Origin: Bacillota bacterium
GTDB taxonomy: Bacteria > Bacillota > Ch66
DNA length: 45,053 bases
Reading direction: 5' to 3'
Assembly: GCA_013178045.1 (NCBI GenBank)
Contig: JABLXP010000026.1
Location: forward strand, 1 to 45,053
Below the pieces are notes generated by a model, which ran no database searches, had not been told where the DNA came from, and saw only the letters and a program-made list of their open reading frames with translations. This document shows positions 1 through 10,976 of the stretch, piece after piece. Both the position numbers and the translations under genes were made by a program. Positions within the stretch are counted from its first letter, which is position 1; each line of letters begins with the position of its first letter.

Positions 1-269
1 GGGATCATGTCCCAGCCGATATTGAAGATTTCATTAAGCGGGTGAGAAGTTGCTGTACCCAGCCGCTGGCAATCGGCTTCGGGATTTCTAATCCCGCGCA
101 GGCGGCCCGGCTGGCCCGCCTGGGGGATGCGGTGATTGTCGGTAGCGCCATCGTCAGGGTGGTAGAGCAGTATTCCGCTGACCCGGCGAAGATGTTGGCT
201 GAGGTTGCCAGGCTGGTGCGGCAGTTGAAACAAGCCATCAGGGGGGGAGAGGAAAATGGAACCCTATAA
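1..269 (+). CDS. trpA: Tryptophan synthase alpha chain, C-terminal part (5' end outside window)
   Basis: This is the last 88 or so codons of the TrpA TIM barrel, which cleaves indole-3-glycerol phosphate to indole and glyceraldehyde 3-phosphate and passes indole to TrpB. The reading frame is open from base 3. It shows the family's C-terminal phosphate-binding elements: IGFGISNP (about bases 75-98) and VIVGSAIVR (about bases 132-158). The C-terminal helix ends in a polar tail. The stop codon lies 14 bases inside the next gene, so TrpA and the DAHP synthase are probably translationally coupled in one aromatic amino acid operon. The start and upstream trp genes are outside the window. Confidence 0.93.
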   Translation, partial: DHVPADIEDFIKRVRSCCTQPLAIGFGISNPAQAARLARLGDAVIVGSAIVRVVEQYSADPAKMLAEVARLVRQLKQAIRGGEENGTL

Positions 270-1098
270 ACTCGTGGCCCGGACTGAGGCCACAAAGCGA
301 ACCACCATTCAGGTAGGGGAGGTGACCATCGGCGGCACGGAAATTGTCATAATCGCTGGTCCCTGCGCCGTGGAGGGGCGAGAAGAGTACCTGACCACTG
401 CTCTTCAACTCAAGGCGTTGGGCGCCAACCTTCTGCGGGGAGGGGCGTTCAAACCCCGGACTTCACCTTACTCTTTTCTGGGGTTGGGGAAAGAAGGACT
501 GGCCATCCTGGCCGAGGCCCGTCAGCTCACTGGTTTACCGGTGGTCACCGAGGTCATGGATGTGCGGGACGTGGAACTCGTGAGCGTTTACGCGGATATC
601 CTTCAGGTGGGCAGCCGAAACATGCAGAATTTTACCCTGTTACGGGAATTGGGGCAGGTTAATCGACCGGTTTTATTGAAACGAGGACTCTCAGCCACCA
701 TTGAGGAATGGCTGCTGGCCGCCGAATACATTCTGGCGGCGGGCAACCCGCAGGTCATTCTTTGTGAGCGGGGAATCCGGACCTTTGAAACGCAAACCCG
801 GAACACGGTGGACATCAGCGCGGTGCCGGTGGCCAAAGAACTCACGCACCTGCCAGTGTTTGTTGACCCCAGCCACGGGACCGGCCGGTGGAAAATGGTG
901 AATCCGGTGGCGCGGGCCGCGGTGGCGGCCGGGGCCGACGGTCTAATGATCGAGGTCCACCCCAATCCCGAATTGGCCCTGTCGGACGGACCGCAATCAC
1001 TGACCCCGCGGAATTTCGGCAAACTGGTGCAGGATGTATCTTCCATCGCGTTGGCGGTTGGCCGCCAGGTTTCTGTCGCAAATTTAATCCTGGCCTGA
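256..1098 (+). CDS. aroF: 3-deoxy-7-phosphoheptulonate (DAHP) synthase, catalytic-domain-only form
   Basis: Condenses phosphoenolpyruvate and erythrose 4-phosphate in the first step of the shikimate pathway. It is a type I-beta (KDO8P-synthase-like) enzyme: IIAGPCAVE with Cys37, KPRTSPYSF at about 66-74, [25 protein letters not shown] and SDGPQS supply the metal- and substrate-binding residues. At 280 aa it begins almost directly at the barrel. Thermotoga-type relatives carry an extra N-terminal ferredoxin-like (ACT-type) regulatory domain and Bacillus relatives a chorismate mutase domain; neither is here, because the upstream frame is trpA. The start ATG follows a purine-rich GGGGGGAGAGG stretch. 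Loss of the sensor domain suggests no direct allosteric inhibition by Tyr/Phe (inference). Its place at the end of a trp operon suggests supply of tryptophan synthesis. Confidence 0.93.
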   Translation: MEPYKLVARTEATKRTTIQVGEVTIGGTEIVIIAGPCAVEGREEYLTTALQLKALGANLLRGGAFKPRTSPYSFLGLGKEGLAILAEARQLTGLPVVTEVMDVRDVELVSVYADILQVGSRNMQNFTLLRELGQVNRPVLLKRGLSATIEEWLLAAEYILAAGNPQVILCERGIRTFETQTRNTVDISAVPVAKELTHLPVFVDPSHGTGRWKMVNPVARAAVAAGADGLMIEVHPNPELALSDGPQSLTPRNFGKLVQDVSSIALAVGRQVSVANLILA

Positions 1099-1241
1099 GA
1101 CCACCTTGTTAGAAAAAATAGCCATGAATAGATGAAAAAATATTAATATTAACAATAATGCTACTAAAAAACAGCCGCCTTTAATTGTTTATTTCGCCAG
1201 AAGAATAAACAAAATTTGGCTCGAGGTAAAAATAAAAAACG

Positions 1242-1705
1242 GTGAAAACCAGTCAGCAGGCTATTTTTATAATCATATTTGTTAATATTGCAACATCGGT
1301 TCTATTCATTCCCAGTGAAGAAGCTTCTTTCCTCGGGCAAAACGCGTGGGTGGCTGTAGTTTTAGGCACATTTTTGGCTGCTTTGTTCGCATATTATCCG
1401 TTAGCTGATTTGGGAATGCGCTATCCTGGACAGAAATTTTTCAATATAGCGAGTCTATAATGGAACGTTATTTAGGTAAATTATTTGGTCTGCTGCTTAT
1501 TTACATGTTCTTCCAGCTCCATTGCTTTAGTTTAAGGGAGTTTAGTGAATTGTCCGTCGTTTTCTTGCCTCAAACCCCTACAATTCTTTCCACATTCTGC
1601 TTTTCACTAGCGCCGGCACTTCCGGAGCAATTACAGCAAAAACACCCAATATGTAAAGTTCTTGACAAGGCTCAGCCGATCACTTATCATAATCTTAATG
1701 ATTAA
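1242..1705 (+). pseudogene. gerAB: Broken GerAB-type spore germination permease remnant
   Basis: Two abutting reading frames (1242-1460 and 1460-1705) together resemble the N-terminal third of Spore_permease/GerAB proteins. The first holds TM1 (AIFIIIFVNIATSVLF), a GQNAW motif, TM2 and RYPGQ. The second continues with ERYLGKLFGLLL, LREFSE and VFLPQTP, the expected order for the family. A frame change at about 1458-1461 (CTATAATGG) separates them. After about 1590 the resemblance fades and the ORF ends; intact family members are about 360 aa. No gerAA or gerAC partner is present. Base composition is more AT-rich than the flanking genes. The pyr promoter lies inside the 3' part. A relic is much more likely than a functional small membrane protein. 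Confidence 0.75.
1662..1690 (+). promoter_or_regulatory. Sigma-A type promoter of the pyr operon
   Basis: A consensus -35 box TTGACA (1662-1667) and a -10 box TATCAT (1685-1690) are separated by exactly 17 bases. The promoter sits just upstream of the PyrR-binding leader and lies within the decayed gerAB frame. No closer competing promoter is visible before pyrR. Confidence 0.7.
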
Positions 1706-1708
1706 GAT

Positions 1709-1740
1709 GCCTTTAAGCAGTCCCGTGAGACTAGCAAGGG
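1709..1740 (+). promoter_or_regulatory. PyrR-binding loop (anti-antiterminator) of attenuator 1
   Basis: The stretch contains CAGTCCCGTGAGACTAGCAA with flanking CCTTT and AAGGG arms. This matches the known PyrR RNA target: a conserved UCCxGxGAGxCU hairpin closed by CCUUU/AAGGG-like arms. When PyrR with UMP binds, this hairpin forms and leaves the downstream terminator free. Bases 1729-1738 (GACTAGCAAG) can instead pair with 1792-1801 (CTTGCTGGTC) over 10 bp with one G-U pair. That pairing consumes the 5' arm of the terminator and acts as the antiterminator. Confidence 0.88.
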
Positions 1741-1773
1741 TGACATACTGGGGAAGGCCATAAATGGCTTTAA

Positions 1774-2391
<618 letters not shown>

Positions 2392-2397
2392 TGAATA

Positions 2398-2430
2398 CCC
2401 TTTAATTTAGTCCAGCGAGACTAAAAAGGG
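2398..2430 (+). promoter_or_regulatory. PyrR-binding loop of attenuator 2 (pyrR-pyrB gap)
   Basis: CCCTTT and AAAGGG arms enclose TTAGTCCAGCGAGACTAA, again the UCCxGxGAGxCU PyrR target. Bases 2415-2424 (GCGAGACTAA) are perfectly complementary over 10 bp to 2470-2479 (TTAGTCTCGC) inside the following terminator. PyrR binding and antitermination are therefore mutually exclusive. Confidence 0.88.
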
Positions 2431-2459
2431 GAAAGTCTCAAACAGCAGTGCTTGGGAAT

Positions 2460-2503
2460 GACCTCTTGATTAGTCTCGCAGACTAATAGGGAGGTCTTTT
2501 TAT
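2460..2503 (+). terminator. Attenuator 2 intrinsic terminator before pyrB
   Basis: Outer stem GACCTC/GAGGTC and inner stem ATTAGTCT/AGACTAAT around a CGC loop, followed by TTTTTATT. The inner stem is the element shared with the antiterminator pairing. Confidence 0.87.
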
Positions 2504-2557
2504 TGTAGATAACATTAATTTCTGCTGATTATTAAATTATCAAAGGGAGGGTTATTG

Positions 2558-3499
2558 ATGGGGTTAAACCGCAAAGACCTGCTGGGACTCGAGGACCTTT
2601 CAGCCGAAGAAATCAAGCTGATTTTAGACACGGCTATCCCGATGAAAGATATCATGCACCGGGACATTAAGAAGGTACCGGCTTTGAGAGGAAAGGTGAT
2701 CGCCACCCTCTTCTACGAGAACAGCACTCGAACCCGGACCTCGTTTGAACTGGCCGGCAAGTATATGAGCGCTGACACTGTCAGTCTGGCGGTGGCTACC
2801 AGCAGCGTCCAAAAAGGAGAGAGCTTGCGGGATACGGCGAAAACCATTGAGGTTATGGGAGTAGACGCGGTCATCATCCGGCATCAAGTATCGGGGACCC
2901 CGCACTATTTGGCCAGGCACCTCAAGGCCTCGGTGATTAACGCAGGTGATGGTCAGCACGAGCACCCGACTCAGGCCCTGCTTGATATGTATACGATCCG
3001 CGAGAAGAAAGGCCGGATCGAGGGCTTAAAAGTGGCCATCCTGGGCGATATCCTCCATAGTCGGGTGGCGCGGTCGAACATTTGGGGCCTGACCAAACTG
3101 GGTGCGGAAGTACGAGTTGTTGGCCCTTCAACCTTGATGCCGTCCGAGATTACCAGGTTAGGGGTCAAAAGTTTCTACCGGGTCGAGGAGGCACTAGAAG
3201 GGGTGGATGTAGTCAACGTCCTGCGTATCCAACTGGAACGGCAACAAAAAGGACTTTTCCCGACCATCCGTGAGTATTCGCGCCTGTTTGGTTTGACTAA
3301 CGAGCGCTTGAAGTATGCTCAGCCGGATGTTCTGGTCTTGCACCCGGGGCCAATGAATCGGGGCGTCGAGATTTCTCCCGAAGTAGCTGATGGACCACAT
3401 TCGGTAATTAATGAACAGGTGACCAACGGAGTAGCGATCCGGATGGCGATCCTGTACCTGTTACTGGGAGGAGGGACAGTCAGTGAAATTGTTGGTTAA
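2558..3499 (+). CDS. pyrB: Aspartate carbamoyltransferase catalytic chain
   Basis: Joins carbamoyl phosphate and aspartate to give carbamoyl aspartate, the committed step of UMP synthesis. The 313-aa protein has the carbamoyl-phosphate motif STRTRTSFE (about 56-64), [14 protein letters not shown], and the aspartate-domain [10 protein letters not shown]. Length is typical for unregulated bacterial catalytic chains, and no pyrI regulatory chain is present. The start is taken at ATG 2558, seven bases after AAAGGGAGG; a TTG codon lies immediately before it. The gene follows attenuator 2 and overlaps pyrC by 17 bases. Confidence 0.96.
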   Translation: MGLNRKDLLGLEDLSAEEIKLILDTAIPMKDIMHRDIKKVPALRGKVIATLFYENSTRTRTSFELAGKYMSADTVSLAVATSSVQKGESLRDTAKTIEVMGVDAVIIRHQVSGTPHYLARHLKASVINAGDGQHEHPTQALLDMYTIREKKGRIEGLKVAILGDILHSRVARSNIWGLTKLGAEVRVVGPSTLMPSEITRLGVKSFYRVEEALEGVDVVNVLRIQLERQQKGLFPTIREYSRLFGLTNERLKYAQPDVLVLHPGPMNRGVEISPEVADGPHSVINEQVTNGVAIRMAILYLLLGGGTVSEIVG

Positions 3500-4790
3500 G
3501 GGTGGTCAGGTGATTGACCCGGCGAATGGGATTAACCAGAACGCCGACCTGCTGATTGAGAAAGGTAAAATTGCCGCCATCGGGGCGAGCCTGACGGTTG
3601 ACCGCGAGACCGAGGTCATTGACGCTACCGGGAAGATCGTTACCCCAGGCTTGATTGACATGCATGTCCATCTCCGTGAACCAGGTTTTGAGGCGAAAGA
3701 AACCATTAAAACGGGGACCCGGGCGGCGGCCATGGGTGGGTTCACCTCTGTTGCCTGTATGCCGAACACAAAACCGGTGGTGGATAACCAGGCAGTGGTG
3801 GAATTTATCAAGGCGCGGGCCGCACAGAACGGATTGGTTAACGTCTATCCGATTGGCGCGATCACCAAAGGCTCTGGTGGGGAAGAACTGGCTGAAATTG
3901 CCGACTTAAAGGCGGCCGGGGCAGTCGCCCTGTCAGACGATGGACGGCCGGTGATGAACGCCGAGGTGATGCGGCGGGCTCTGGAATACGTGAAAATGTT
4001 TGACCTGCCGATTATCTGTCACTGTGAAGACCTGCACCTCTCCGCTGAAGGGGTGATGAACGAAGGTTACTGGTCAATGGTTCTCGGGCTTAAGGGAATT
4101 CCCAACGCAGCCGAAGAAGTTATGGTGGCGCGCGACCTGATCTTAAGTGAAATGACCGGGACCCCGGTACATATCGCCCATGTCAGCACGGCCGGGAGCG
4201 TCAGGCTGATTCGGGAGGCTAAGCAGCGCGGCGTTAAAGTCACAGCTGAGGTTACTCCCCATCATCTGACTTTGACTGATGAGATCGTTAAGAATTTCGA
4301 TACTTACACCAAAGTCAATCCTCCCTTGCGGACACCGAGTGACATTGCGGCCTTAAAGCAGGGCCTGGTTGATGGGACCATTGATGTGATCGCGACCGAC
4401 CACGCTCCCCATACGCTCGAAGAAAAGGATGGGGAGTACACCTTTGCCTCATTTGGGATCGTGGGCCTGGAAACAGCGGTTCCCCTGATCTGGTGGGAAC
4501 TGGTTGAACGGGAGAAGATGCCGCTGGAAACAGTGGTGGCGAAACTGACCATTAACCCAGCGCGCATTCTGGGGTTGCCAAAAGGCACTTTATCAGTTGG
4601 GGCTGACGCTGACATCACCGTGATCGATCCACGCCTGGAGTTGGTGGTGGACATAGATAAGTTTGAATCAAAGGGTAAGAACTCCCCCTATAATGGTTGG
4701 TTGCTGCGCGGCTGGCCGGTGATCACCATCGTTGGCGGTCGAGTAGTCATGAAGGACCGGCGGATTGTGGAGCAACATCAACAAGGATAA
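3483..4790 (+). CDS. pyrC: Dihydroorotase, class I
   Basis: Cyclises carbamoyl aspartate to dihydroorotate. The 435-aa amidohydrolase-fold protein has the metal motif [10 protein letters not shown] (about 59-68), LSDDGRP (Asp where other amidohydrolases have a carboxylated Lys), [15 protein letters not shown] and the catalytic ATDHAPH. These features and the length place it in class I (Bacillus/Aquifex type) rather than the shorter E. coli class II. The GTG start at 3483 lies inside the pyrB end, downstream of GGGAGGAGGGA, consistent with translational coupling. Aquifex-type enzymes work in complex with PyrB; whether that holds here is unknown. Confidence 0.95.
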   Translation: MKLLVKGGQVIDPANGINQNADLLIEKGKIAAIGASLTVDRETEVIDATGKIVTPGLIDMHVHLREPGFEAKETIKTGTRAAAMGGFTSVACMPNTKPVVDNQAVVEFIKARAAQNGLVNVYPIGAITKGSGGEELAEIADLKAAGAVALSDDGRPVMNAEVMRRALEYVKMFDLPIICHCEDLHLSAEGVMNEGYWSMVLGLKGIPNAAEEVMVARDLILSEMTGTPVHIAHVSTAGSVRLIREAKQRGVKVTAEVTPHHLTLTDEIVKNFDTYTKVNPPLRTPSDIAALKQGLVDGTIDVIATDHAPHTLEEKDGEYTFASFGIVGLETAVPLIWWELVEREKMPLETVVAKLTINPARILGLPKGTLSVGADADITVIDPRLELVVDIDKFESKGKNSPYNGWLLRGWPVITIVGGRVVMKDRRIVEQHQQG

Positions 4791-4808
4791 ACAGCACAGG
4801 AGGATGAC

Positions 4809-5894
4809 ATGGCTAAAGGTTACTTGGTATTGGAAGACGGCAGCGTATATTTAGGAGAGGCTTTCGGTGCAGTAGGCAAGCGCAGCGGCGAAGTGGTGTT
4901 TAACACCGGGATGACGGGTTATCAGGAGGTTCTGACAGACCCATCGTACTGCGGCCAGATCGTGACCATGACCTACCCGCTGATCGGCAACTACGGGGTG
5001 AACAATTGGGACTTTGAATCCAAGCATCCAGCGGTCCGGGGGTTTGTGGTGAAGGAAATGTGTGATTTTCCCAGCCACTGGCAGTCCAACGCTAGTCTGG
5101 ATGCTTTCTTACGGCGTTATGGGATTATCGGCCTCCAGGGGATTGATACTCGGGCCCTGACCAGGAAGATCCGGACCCATGGGACGATGTGGGGGATTAT
5201 CACCACTGAGACTGCGGACATCCCTGGCCTCCTTCAGGAAGTCAAAACGAATAGCGGTTTTGCCGGCGTAGATCTGGTGCGTCAGGTCACTACGCCGCAG
5301 GCCTATGTGCTGACCGGTGGAGAAAAGCGGGTTGTCTTGGTTGACTTTGGCACCAAGCAGAACATTGTCCGCACTCTACACCAGCGGGGATGTGAGGTGG
5401 TAGTGGTTCCCTGTTATTACAATGCTGACCAGATTTTGGCTTACCAACCTGATGGCATCGTCCTGTCCAACGGACCCGGTGATCCGAAGGCAGTCAGTTA
5501 TGGAATCCAGACGGTCAGAGACCTGATCGGTACAGTGCCAATCATGGGAATTTGTTTGGGGCACCAGATTCTCGCTCTGGCTTTTGGTGGTGATACTTAC
5601 AAGCTGACCTTTGGCCACCGGGGGTCCAACCATCCCGTCAAGGACTTGGAAACTGGTCGAGTTTACATTACCTCGCAGAACCACGGTTACGTTGTTGATG
5701 AGAAATCGCTTGATCCCGCGGAAATCTGGATTTCGCACCGCAACCTGAATGATGGAACGGTGGAAGGGATGCAGCACCGGCGGTTGCCCATTTTCTCGGT
5801 TCAATATCACCCAGAAGCCGCGCCTGGTCCCCACGATTCGGAATACCTTTTCGACAAGTTCTTAACCTTGATGGACCAGAAGGTGCTGATGTAG
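4809..5894 (+). CDS. carA: Carbamoyl-phosphate synthase small (glutaminase) subunit
   Basis: Hydrolyses glutamine and channels ammonia to CarB. The 361-aa protein has the N-terminal CPSase small-chain domain (FNTGMTGYQEVLTDPSY, GIIGLQGIDTR) and a C-terminal class I glutamine amidotransferase domain. The latter shows SNGPGDPKA, the nucleophile motif GICLGHQIL, SQNHGY and the His-Glu pair in QYHPEAAPGP. The start ATG follows ACAGGAGGATGAC, 18 bases after pyrC. Only one carAB pair is visible in the window, and it sits inside the pyr operon, so it serves pyrimidine synthesis; whether it also serves arginine synthesis cannot be seen. Confidence 0.96.
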   Translation: MAKGYLVLEDGSVYLGEAFGAVGKRSGEVVFNTGMTGYQEVLTDPSYCGQIVTMTYPLIGNYGVNNWDFESKHPAVRGFVVKEMCDFPSHWQSNASLDAFLRRYGIIGLQGIDTRALTRKIRTHGTMWGIITTETADIPGLLQEVKTNSGFAGVDLVRQVTTPQAYVLTGGEKRVVLVDFGTKQNIVRTLHQRGCEVVVVPCYYNADQILAYQPDGIVLSNGPGDPKAVSYGIQTVRDLIGTVPIMGICLGHQILALAFGGDTYKLTFGHRGSNHPVKDLETGRVYITSQNHGYVVDEKSLDPAEIWISHRNLNDGTVEGMQHRRLPIFSVQYHPEAAPGPHDSEYLFDKFLTLMDQKVLM

Positions 5895-5931
5895 CTCCAG
5901 AAAATAATTGAAGCAACAGGGGGAGAAGCTT

Positions 5932-8900
5932 ATGCCTAGAAGAGCGGGAATTCACAAAGTGATGGTGATCGGCTCCGGTCCGATCATTATTGGCCAAGCG
6001 GCTGAGTTCGATTATGCGGGTACCCAAGCGTGTCGGGCGCTGAAAGAAGAGGGCCTTGAAGTAGTGTTGGTCAATAGCAACCCAGCTACCATTATGACTG
6101 ACGCCAATATTGCCGATCGGGTGTACATTGAACCGCTGACCAGAGAGTTTGTCGCCAAGATCGTCCGTCAGGAGAAACCAAACGGGTTGTTGCCGACCCT
6201 GGGCGGCCAGGTGGGTCTTAATTTGGCTTTGCAGCTGGCCGAGGATGGCTTCCTGACCCAAGAAGGGGTTGAACTCCTGGGGACGCCACTTTCGGCGATC
6301 AAAAAGGCCGAGGACCGGGAATTGTTTAAGAAAATGATGCAGGAGATCAAGGAACCCGTCCCAGAAAGCCGGATTGTCAACCGGGTAGAGGATGCGGTCG
6401 CCTTTGCCGAGAAGATCGGCTACCCGGTCATTGTTCGTCCCGCCTATACTCTGGGTGGGACCGGCGGTGGGGTTGCGCACAATGTCCAAGAACTGGAAGC
6501 AATTGCCGCCCGAGGGCTAAAATACAGTATTATCAAACAAGTGCTGATTGAGCGCAGCGTCGCGGGTTGGAAAGAGATCGAATTCGAGGTAATGCGGGAC
6601 TCGGCTAACAACTGCATTACGATCTGCAGTATGGAAAACATTGATCCCGTAGGGATTCACACGGGAGACAGCATTGTCGTCGCTCCCGCGCAAACCCTCA
6701 CTGACCGGGAGTATCAGATGCTTCGGACGGCCTCCCTGAAGATCATTCGGGCCCTGGGGATCGAGGGCGGCTGTAATATCCAGTTCGCCTTGGACACCCG
6801 GAGCCAGCAGTACTATGTCATTGAGGTAAACCCACGGGTCAGTCGGTCCAGCGCCCTGGCCTCCAAGGCGACGGGTTACCCAATCGCCAAGGTGGCCACA
6901 AAAATCGCCATCGGTTATACCCTTGACGAAATTCGCAATGCGGTCACGGGCAAAACCTACGCCTGTTTTGAACCGACCATCGATTACGTGGTGCTAAAAA
7001 TTCCTCGCTGGCCATTCGACAAGTTCTCGCTGGCCGACCGCATTTTAGGGACCCAGATGAAGGCGACCGGCGAAGTGATGGCGATTGACCGAACCTTCGA
7101 AGCTGCTCTGATGAAAGCGATTCGCTCACTTGAACTCGGGATTTACGGCCTGAAGGTGGATGCCTTTAGCCAGTTGGACCGCGAGGCATTGCTCGAGAAG
7201 ATGCGGGAAGCAGACGATGAACGCCTCTTCGTGGTGGCAGAAGGGTTCAGGCGGGGCATGTCTATGGCCGAAATCAACGAAGTTACCAACATCGACCCGT
7301 TTTTCCTGGCTAAAATTCAGAAGATCGTCAACCTGGAACGTGAACTGGCCCAGGCCCCGCGTGATGATGGAGGTTTTCCAGAACCGCAACTGATCAGCCG
7401 GGCGAAGAAAATGGGTTATGCTGATGTTGATCTGGCCAAACTGCTTGGCAAGAGTCAGCTTGAGGTCAGGGCCTTCCGCAAGCAACACGGGATTGTGCCG
7501 GTGTACAAAATGGTTGATACCTGTGCTGCCGAATTTGCGGCGGAAACCCCGTATTACTATTCAGCCTATGAGCAGGAAGATGAGGCTGAACCCGACCAGG
7601 TGCCCAAAGTGGTGGTTTTAGGTTCTGGGCCAATCCGTATTGGTCAGGGTATTGAGTTTGACTACTGCTCGGTGCACTCAGTCTGGGCTCTGCGCGGCAC
7701 TGGCCGACAGGCCATCATCATCAACAACAACCCAGAGACGGTCAGTACCGATTTCGATACCTCGGACCGGCTGTACTTTGAACCTTTGATCCCGGAAGAT
7801 GTACTTAATATCCTAGAGAAAGAGCAGCCCGAAGGAGTGATCGTGCAGTTTGGCGGGCAAACCGCGATCAATCTGGCCAAACCACTGGCTGACGCGGGGA
7901 TCAAGATTCTGGGTACCTCAGTCGAAGATATTGACCGGGCGGAGGACCGAGATCGGTTCGACCGTCTCCTGATCGAACTGGGAATCCCCAAGCCGCCGGG
8001 ACGTACAGCTATTTCAGTCCCCGAAGCCAAGGAAATTGCGGCAGAGATTGGGTTTCCAGTACTGGTGCGGCCTTCGTATGTCCTGGGTGGACGGGCGATG
8101 GAGATCGTCTACAGCCAGGAGGAATTGGATGAATACATGGCCACTGCGGTCCGGGTTTCGCCGCAGCATCCTATTCTAGTTGACAAGTATGTGCAGGGAA
8201 AAGAAGCAGAGGTGGACGCCATTAGCGACGGCGAAGATGTGCTGATCCCCGGCATCATGGAACACATTGAACGGGCTGGTGTTCACTCCGGGGACAGCGT
8301 TGCAGTTTATCCGGCTTATACCCTTTCAGCAGATGAAACGAATCAGATCATTGATTATACAATTAAACTATCTCGAGCCTTGCGGGTAAAAGGATTAATT
8401 AATATTCAGTTTGTGATCAAGGACGGCCGGGTCTATGTAATTGAGGTTAACCCCCGGTCAAGCCGGACGGTGCCTTATCTCAGCAAAGTCACCGGCATCC
8501 CGATGGTCAAGGTGGCGACGGAGATTATCCTGGGTAAAACCCTGAAAGATCTGGGTTACCGACATGGACTGCACCCAGCGCCAAACTTCTACGCGGTTAA
8601 AGTGCCTGTCTTTTCGTTCGCTAAGCTCCTCCAGGTTGACATCTCGCTGGGACCGGAGATGAAATCGACGGGCGAAGTGATGGGTGTCGACCAGAGCCTG
8701 GACCGGGCCTTGTACAAAGCGTTTGTGGCGGCCGGCATCGATATCCCCACCCAGGGGACGATTCTGGCGACAATCGCGGACAAAGACAAAGCCGAAGCCG
8801 TTCCTTTGCTCAAGGCCTTTACCGACCTGGGGTTCTATCTGGTAGCCACCAGTGGGACAGCGCAGTACCTGCGTGAGGCTGGTCTGGAAGTGGAGAAAGT

Positions 8901-9162
8901 AAACAAGATTCGCGAGGGTTCACCTCATATCATTGACCTCATCCGCGGCGAGAAAATTCACTTTGTCATCAATACCCTGACCAAAGGGAAGATGCCGGAA
9001 CGGGATGGGTTTAAAATCCGCCGGGCAGCGGTGGAACTGGGCATCCCCTGTTTGACTTCGCTGGATACGGCGGCGATCATCAAGCAGGTGTTATGCTCAC
9101 TCCACCGCGGTGAGGAATTCCAGTTGGTGCCGCTGCAGGAGTATTTCAGGAGTATTTATTGA
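5932..9162 (+). CDS. carB: Carbamoyl-phosphate synthase large (ammonia) subunit
   Basis: Makes carbamoyl phosphate from bicarbonate, ammonia and two ATP. The 1076-aa protein is of usual length with duplicated ATP-grasp halves. The first begins [20 protein letters not shown] and the second [19 protein letters not shown] (about residue 562). Each half has FGGQ/LGGQ, RPSY/RPAY, EVNPR and AxKxTGYP-type signatures. The C-terminal MGS-like allosteric domain runs from about 945 ([17 protein letters not shown]-like segment, then NTLTKG). The ATG at 5932 is chosen over an in-frame TTG at 5908 because it follows ACAGGGGGAGAAG and matches the usual start. The spacing to carA is 37 bases. Confidence 0.96.
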   Translation: MPRRAGIHKVMVIGSGPIIIGQAAEFDYAGTQACRALKEEGLEVVLVNSNPATIMTDANIADRVYIEPLTREFVAKIVRQEKPNGLLPTLGGQVGLNLALQLAEDGFLTQEGVELLGTPLSAIKKAEDRELFKKMMQEIKEPVPESRIVNRVEDAVAFAEKIGYPVIVRPAYTLGGTGGGVAHNVQELEAIAARGLKYSIIKQVLIERSVAGWKEIEFEVMRDSANNCITICSMENIDPVGIHTGDSIVVAPAQTLTDREYQMLRTASLKIIRALGIEGGCNIQFALDTRSQQYYVIEVNPRVSRSSALASKATGYPIAKVATKIAIGYTLDEIRNAVTGKTYACFEPTIDYVVLKIPRWPFDKFSLADRILGTQMKATGEVMAIDRTFEAALMKAIRSLELGIYGLKVDAFSQLDREALLEKMREADDERLFVVAEGFRRGMSMAEINEVTNIDPFFLAKIQKIVNLERELAQAPRDDGGFPEPQLISRAKKMGYADVDLAKLLGKSQLEVRAFRKQHGIVPVYKMVDTCAAEFAAETPYYYSAYEQEDEAEPDQVPKVVVLGSGPIRIGQGIEFDYCSVHSVWALRGTGRQAIIINNNPETVSTDFDTSDRLYFEPLIPEDVLNILEKEQPEGVIVQFGGQTAINLAKPLADAGIKILGTSVEDIDRAEDRDRFDRLLIELGIPKPPGRTAISVPEAKEIAAEIGFPVLVRPSYVLGGRAMEIVYSQEELDEYMATAVRVSPQHPILVDKYVQGKEAEVDAISDGEDVLIPGIMEHIERAGVHSGDSVAVYPAYTLSADETNQIIDYTIKLSRALRVKGLINIQFVIKDGRVYVIEVNPRSSRTVPYLSKVTGIPMVKVATEIILGKTLKDLGYRHGLHPAPNFYAVKVPVFSFAKLLQVDISLGPEMKSTGEVMGVDQSLDRALYKAFVAAGIDIPTQGTILATIADKDKAEAVPLLKAFTDLGFYLVATSGTAQYLREAGLEVEKVNKIREGSPHIIDLIRGEKIHFVINTLTKGKMPERDGFKIRRAAVELGIPCLTSLDTAAIIKQVLCSLHRGEEFQLVPLQEYFRSIY

Positions 9163-9211
9163 TCTAGTAGTTACCCATCTTTAAGCTCGAACAAGGAAAG
9201 GCGGTTTTAGA

Positions 9212-10030
9212 GTGCCAATAGTGATGCAAACAGAAATAGTTAAAAACGAGCGGGTTGCACCTGAGCACTACCTGATGCAGTTTGTTTCACCAGAGATGAC
9301 AGAAGAGGCAAAACCCGGTCAATTTGTCCATATTCGGATTGGCAGTGGTTGGGACCCGTTGCTGCGGCGACCGATCAGCCTTCACCGCTGGGATCGTAAA
9401 ACCGGCGTGGTAACTCTATTGTATCGAGTGGTCGGTCGGGGAACGCGGTTGCTGGCGGCGATGAAGCCGGGGGAGCAACTTGACGTTATGGGTCCCTTGG
9501 GCCGTGGTTTTGACCTGACAGTGGCCGGCTCCCATCCGGTGGTAGTGGGAGGAGGAATTGGGGTGGCCCCCCTCCTGGCCCTGGTGGAGGAGTTGAGCGC
9601 TCAGGGGGCGCAGGTCACCATCTTAATCGGGGCCAGAACTCGCGAACTGGCACTGGGTGTTGAGACCTTCCAGGCTACTGGGAGTGAGGTCGAAGTTGTT
9701 ACCGAGGACGGCAGCCTGGGACACGCGGGTTTAGTGACTGAACGGCTGAGACAACTGGTGGCGGAGAAGACCGTCTCCAGCATTTATACTTGTGGGCCAG
9801 TACCGATGTTGAAAGAAGTGCAGCGGCTAAGTATGACCCACCGTATTCCCCTGCAGGTAGCGGTTGAGGAACATATGGGTTGTGGTGTTGGGGCCTGTCT
9901 GACCTGTGTCTGTAAAGTTAAACGGGCTAACACGCCAGAAGATCATGCGCCTGACCGTGGATGGGATTATGCTCTGGTTTGTACTGAAGGACCAGTGTTT
10001 CGCGGGGAAGAGGTGAGCTTTGATGACTAG
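9212..10030 (+). CDS. pyrK: Dihydroorotate dehydrogenase B, electron-transfer subunit
   Basis: FAD and [2Fe-2S] subunit that passes electrons from the PyrD FMN to NAD+. The 272-aa protein has a ferredoxin-reductase fold: FAD motif RRPISLH (about 50-56), GPLGRGF, and NAD-binding [14 protein letters not shown]-terminal iron-sulfur loop has Cys in [10 protein letters not shown] and a fourth Cys in ALVCTEGP. The GTG start at 9212 follows AAGGAAAGGCGG. It overlaps pyrD by several bases, consistent with stoichiometric complex formation. Confidence 0.95.
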   Translation: MPIVMQTEIVKNERVAPEHYLMQFVSPEMTEEAKPGQFVHIRIGSGWDPLLRRPISLHRWDRKTGVVTLLYRVVGRGTRLLAAMKPGEQLDVMGPLGRGFDLTVAGSHPVVVGGGIGVAPLLALVEELSAQGAQVTILIGARTRELALGVETFQATGSEVEVVTEDGSLGHAGLVTERLRQLVAEKTVSSIYTCGPVPMLKEVQRLSMTHRIPLQVAVEEHMGCGVGACLTCVCKVKRANTPEDHAPDRGWDYALVCTEGPVFRGEEVSFDD

Positions 10031-10937
10031 GTTGGCGGTTAACATCGGGGGAATCAAAATGGCAAATCCGGTCACGACAGCCTCGGGAACATTCGGATTT
10101 GGTCCTGAGTATGCTCCGTTCATTGACCTGCGTCGACTGGGGGCGATCGTGGTCAAAGGGACTACATTAGAACCGCGCCTGGGTAACCCACCACCCCGCA
10201 TTGTCGAAACCCCAGCGGGAATCCTGAACTCGGTCGGTCTGCAAAACCCCGGGGTTGATGCCTTTATTGCGCAAAGCCTGCCTTACTTGCGCGGAATCGG
10301 GGTGCCGGTGATTGTTAACATTGCTGGCAATACGGTTGAAGATTACGTTGAAGTGGCCCGGCGGCTGGATCGGGCTGAAGGGGTGGCGGGCCTGGAGGTG
10401 AATATTTCCTGCCCCAACGTGAAGATGGGCGGATTGGCTTTTGGTACCGACCCCAAAATGGCGGCGGAAGTGATTGGTGGGGTGCGCGCGGCGACGCGTT
10501 TGCCGATTATTGCTAAGCTTTCTCCCAACGTAACCGATATTGTCAAAATAGCCCGGGCAGTCGCTGATGCCGGTGCCGATGCTCTATCGCTGATCAACAC
10601 GCTGTTGGGCATGGCGATTGATATCCGGCGGCGGAAACCGATCCTGGCCAACGTGATGGGTGGATTATCGGGTCCAGCGATCCGTCCCGTGGCCGTGCGG
10701 ATGGTCTGGCAGGTGGCCCAGGCGGTGCCCCTACCGATTATCGGCATGGGCGGGATCATGAACGCGGCGGATGCGCTCGAGTTTATCCTGGCCGGGGCCA
10801 GCGCGGTAGCGGTTGGAACGGGTAATTTCGTCAATCCCCGGGCGACCATGGATGTTATAGCGGGAATTGAGGCGTATTGCCAAGAGTTTGGCGTGGAGGA
10901 TATCAACGACTTGGTCGGAGCAGCCTGGAAGAAGTAG
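10023..10937 (+). CDS. pyrD: Dihydroorotate dehydrogenase B (NAD+), catalytic subunit
   Basis: FMN-dependent class 1B enzyme that oxidises dihydroorotate to orotate in the cytoplasm. The 304-aa TIM barrel has [13 protein letters not shown] near the N-terminus, GLQNPGVD, and the catalytic cysteine loop [11 protein letters not shown] (Cys where class 2 has Ser). It also has [26 protein letters not shown], and FMN-phosphate motifs GMGGI and AVGTGNF. ATG 10023 overlaps the end of pyrK; a TTG directly before it (10020) is an alternative start. The pyrKD pair with overlapping ends is the standard PyrDB arrangement. Confidence 0.95.
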   Translation: MTRLAVNIGGIKMANPVTTASGTFGFGPEYAPFIDLRRLGAIVVKGTTLEPRLGNPPPRIVETPAGILNSVGLQNPGVDAFIAQSLPYLRGIGVPVIVNIAGNTVEDYVEVARRLDRAEGVAGLEVNISCPNVKMGGLAFGTDPKMAAEVIGGVRAATRLPIIAKLSPNVTDIVKIARAVADAGADALSLINTLLGMAIDIRRRKPILANVMGGLSGPAIRPVAVRMVWQVAQAVPLPIIGMGGIMNAADALEFILAGASAVAVGTGNFVNPRATMDVIAGIEAYCQEFGVEDINDLVGAAWKK

Positions 10938-10976
10938 TTTTGGGAATTATATTTTGCTCAAGGAGGTCGATAACTA

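Noticed and set aside
603-1081. Long minus-strand frames opposite aroF, and similar frames opposite carB, metK, ribBA and fakA
   Set aside because: They mirror the codon structure of well-identified genes, lack ribosome binding sites and show no family motifs.
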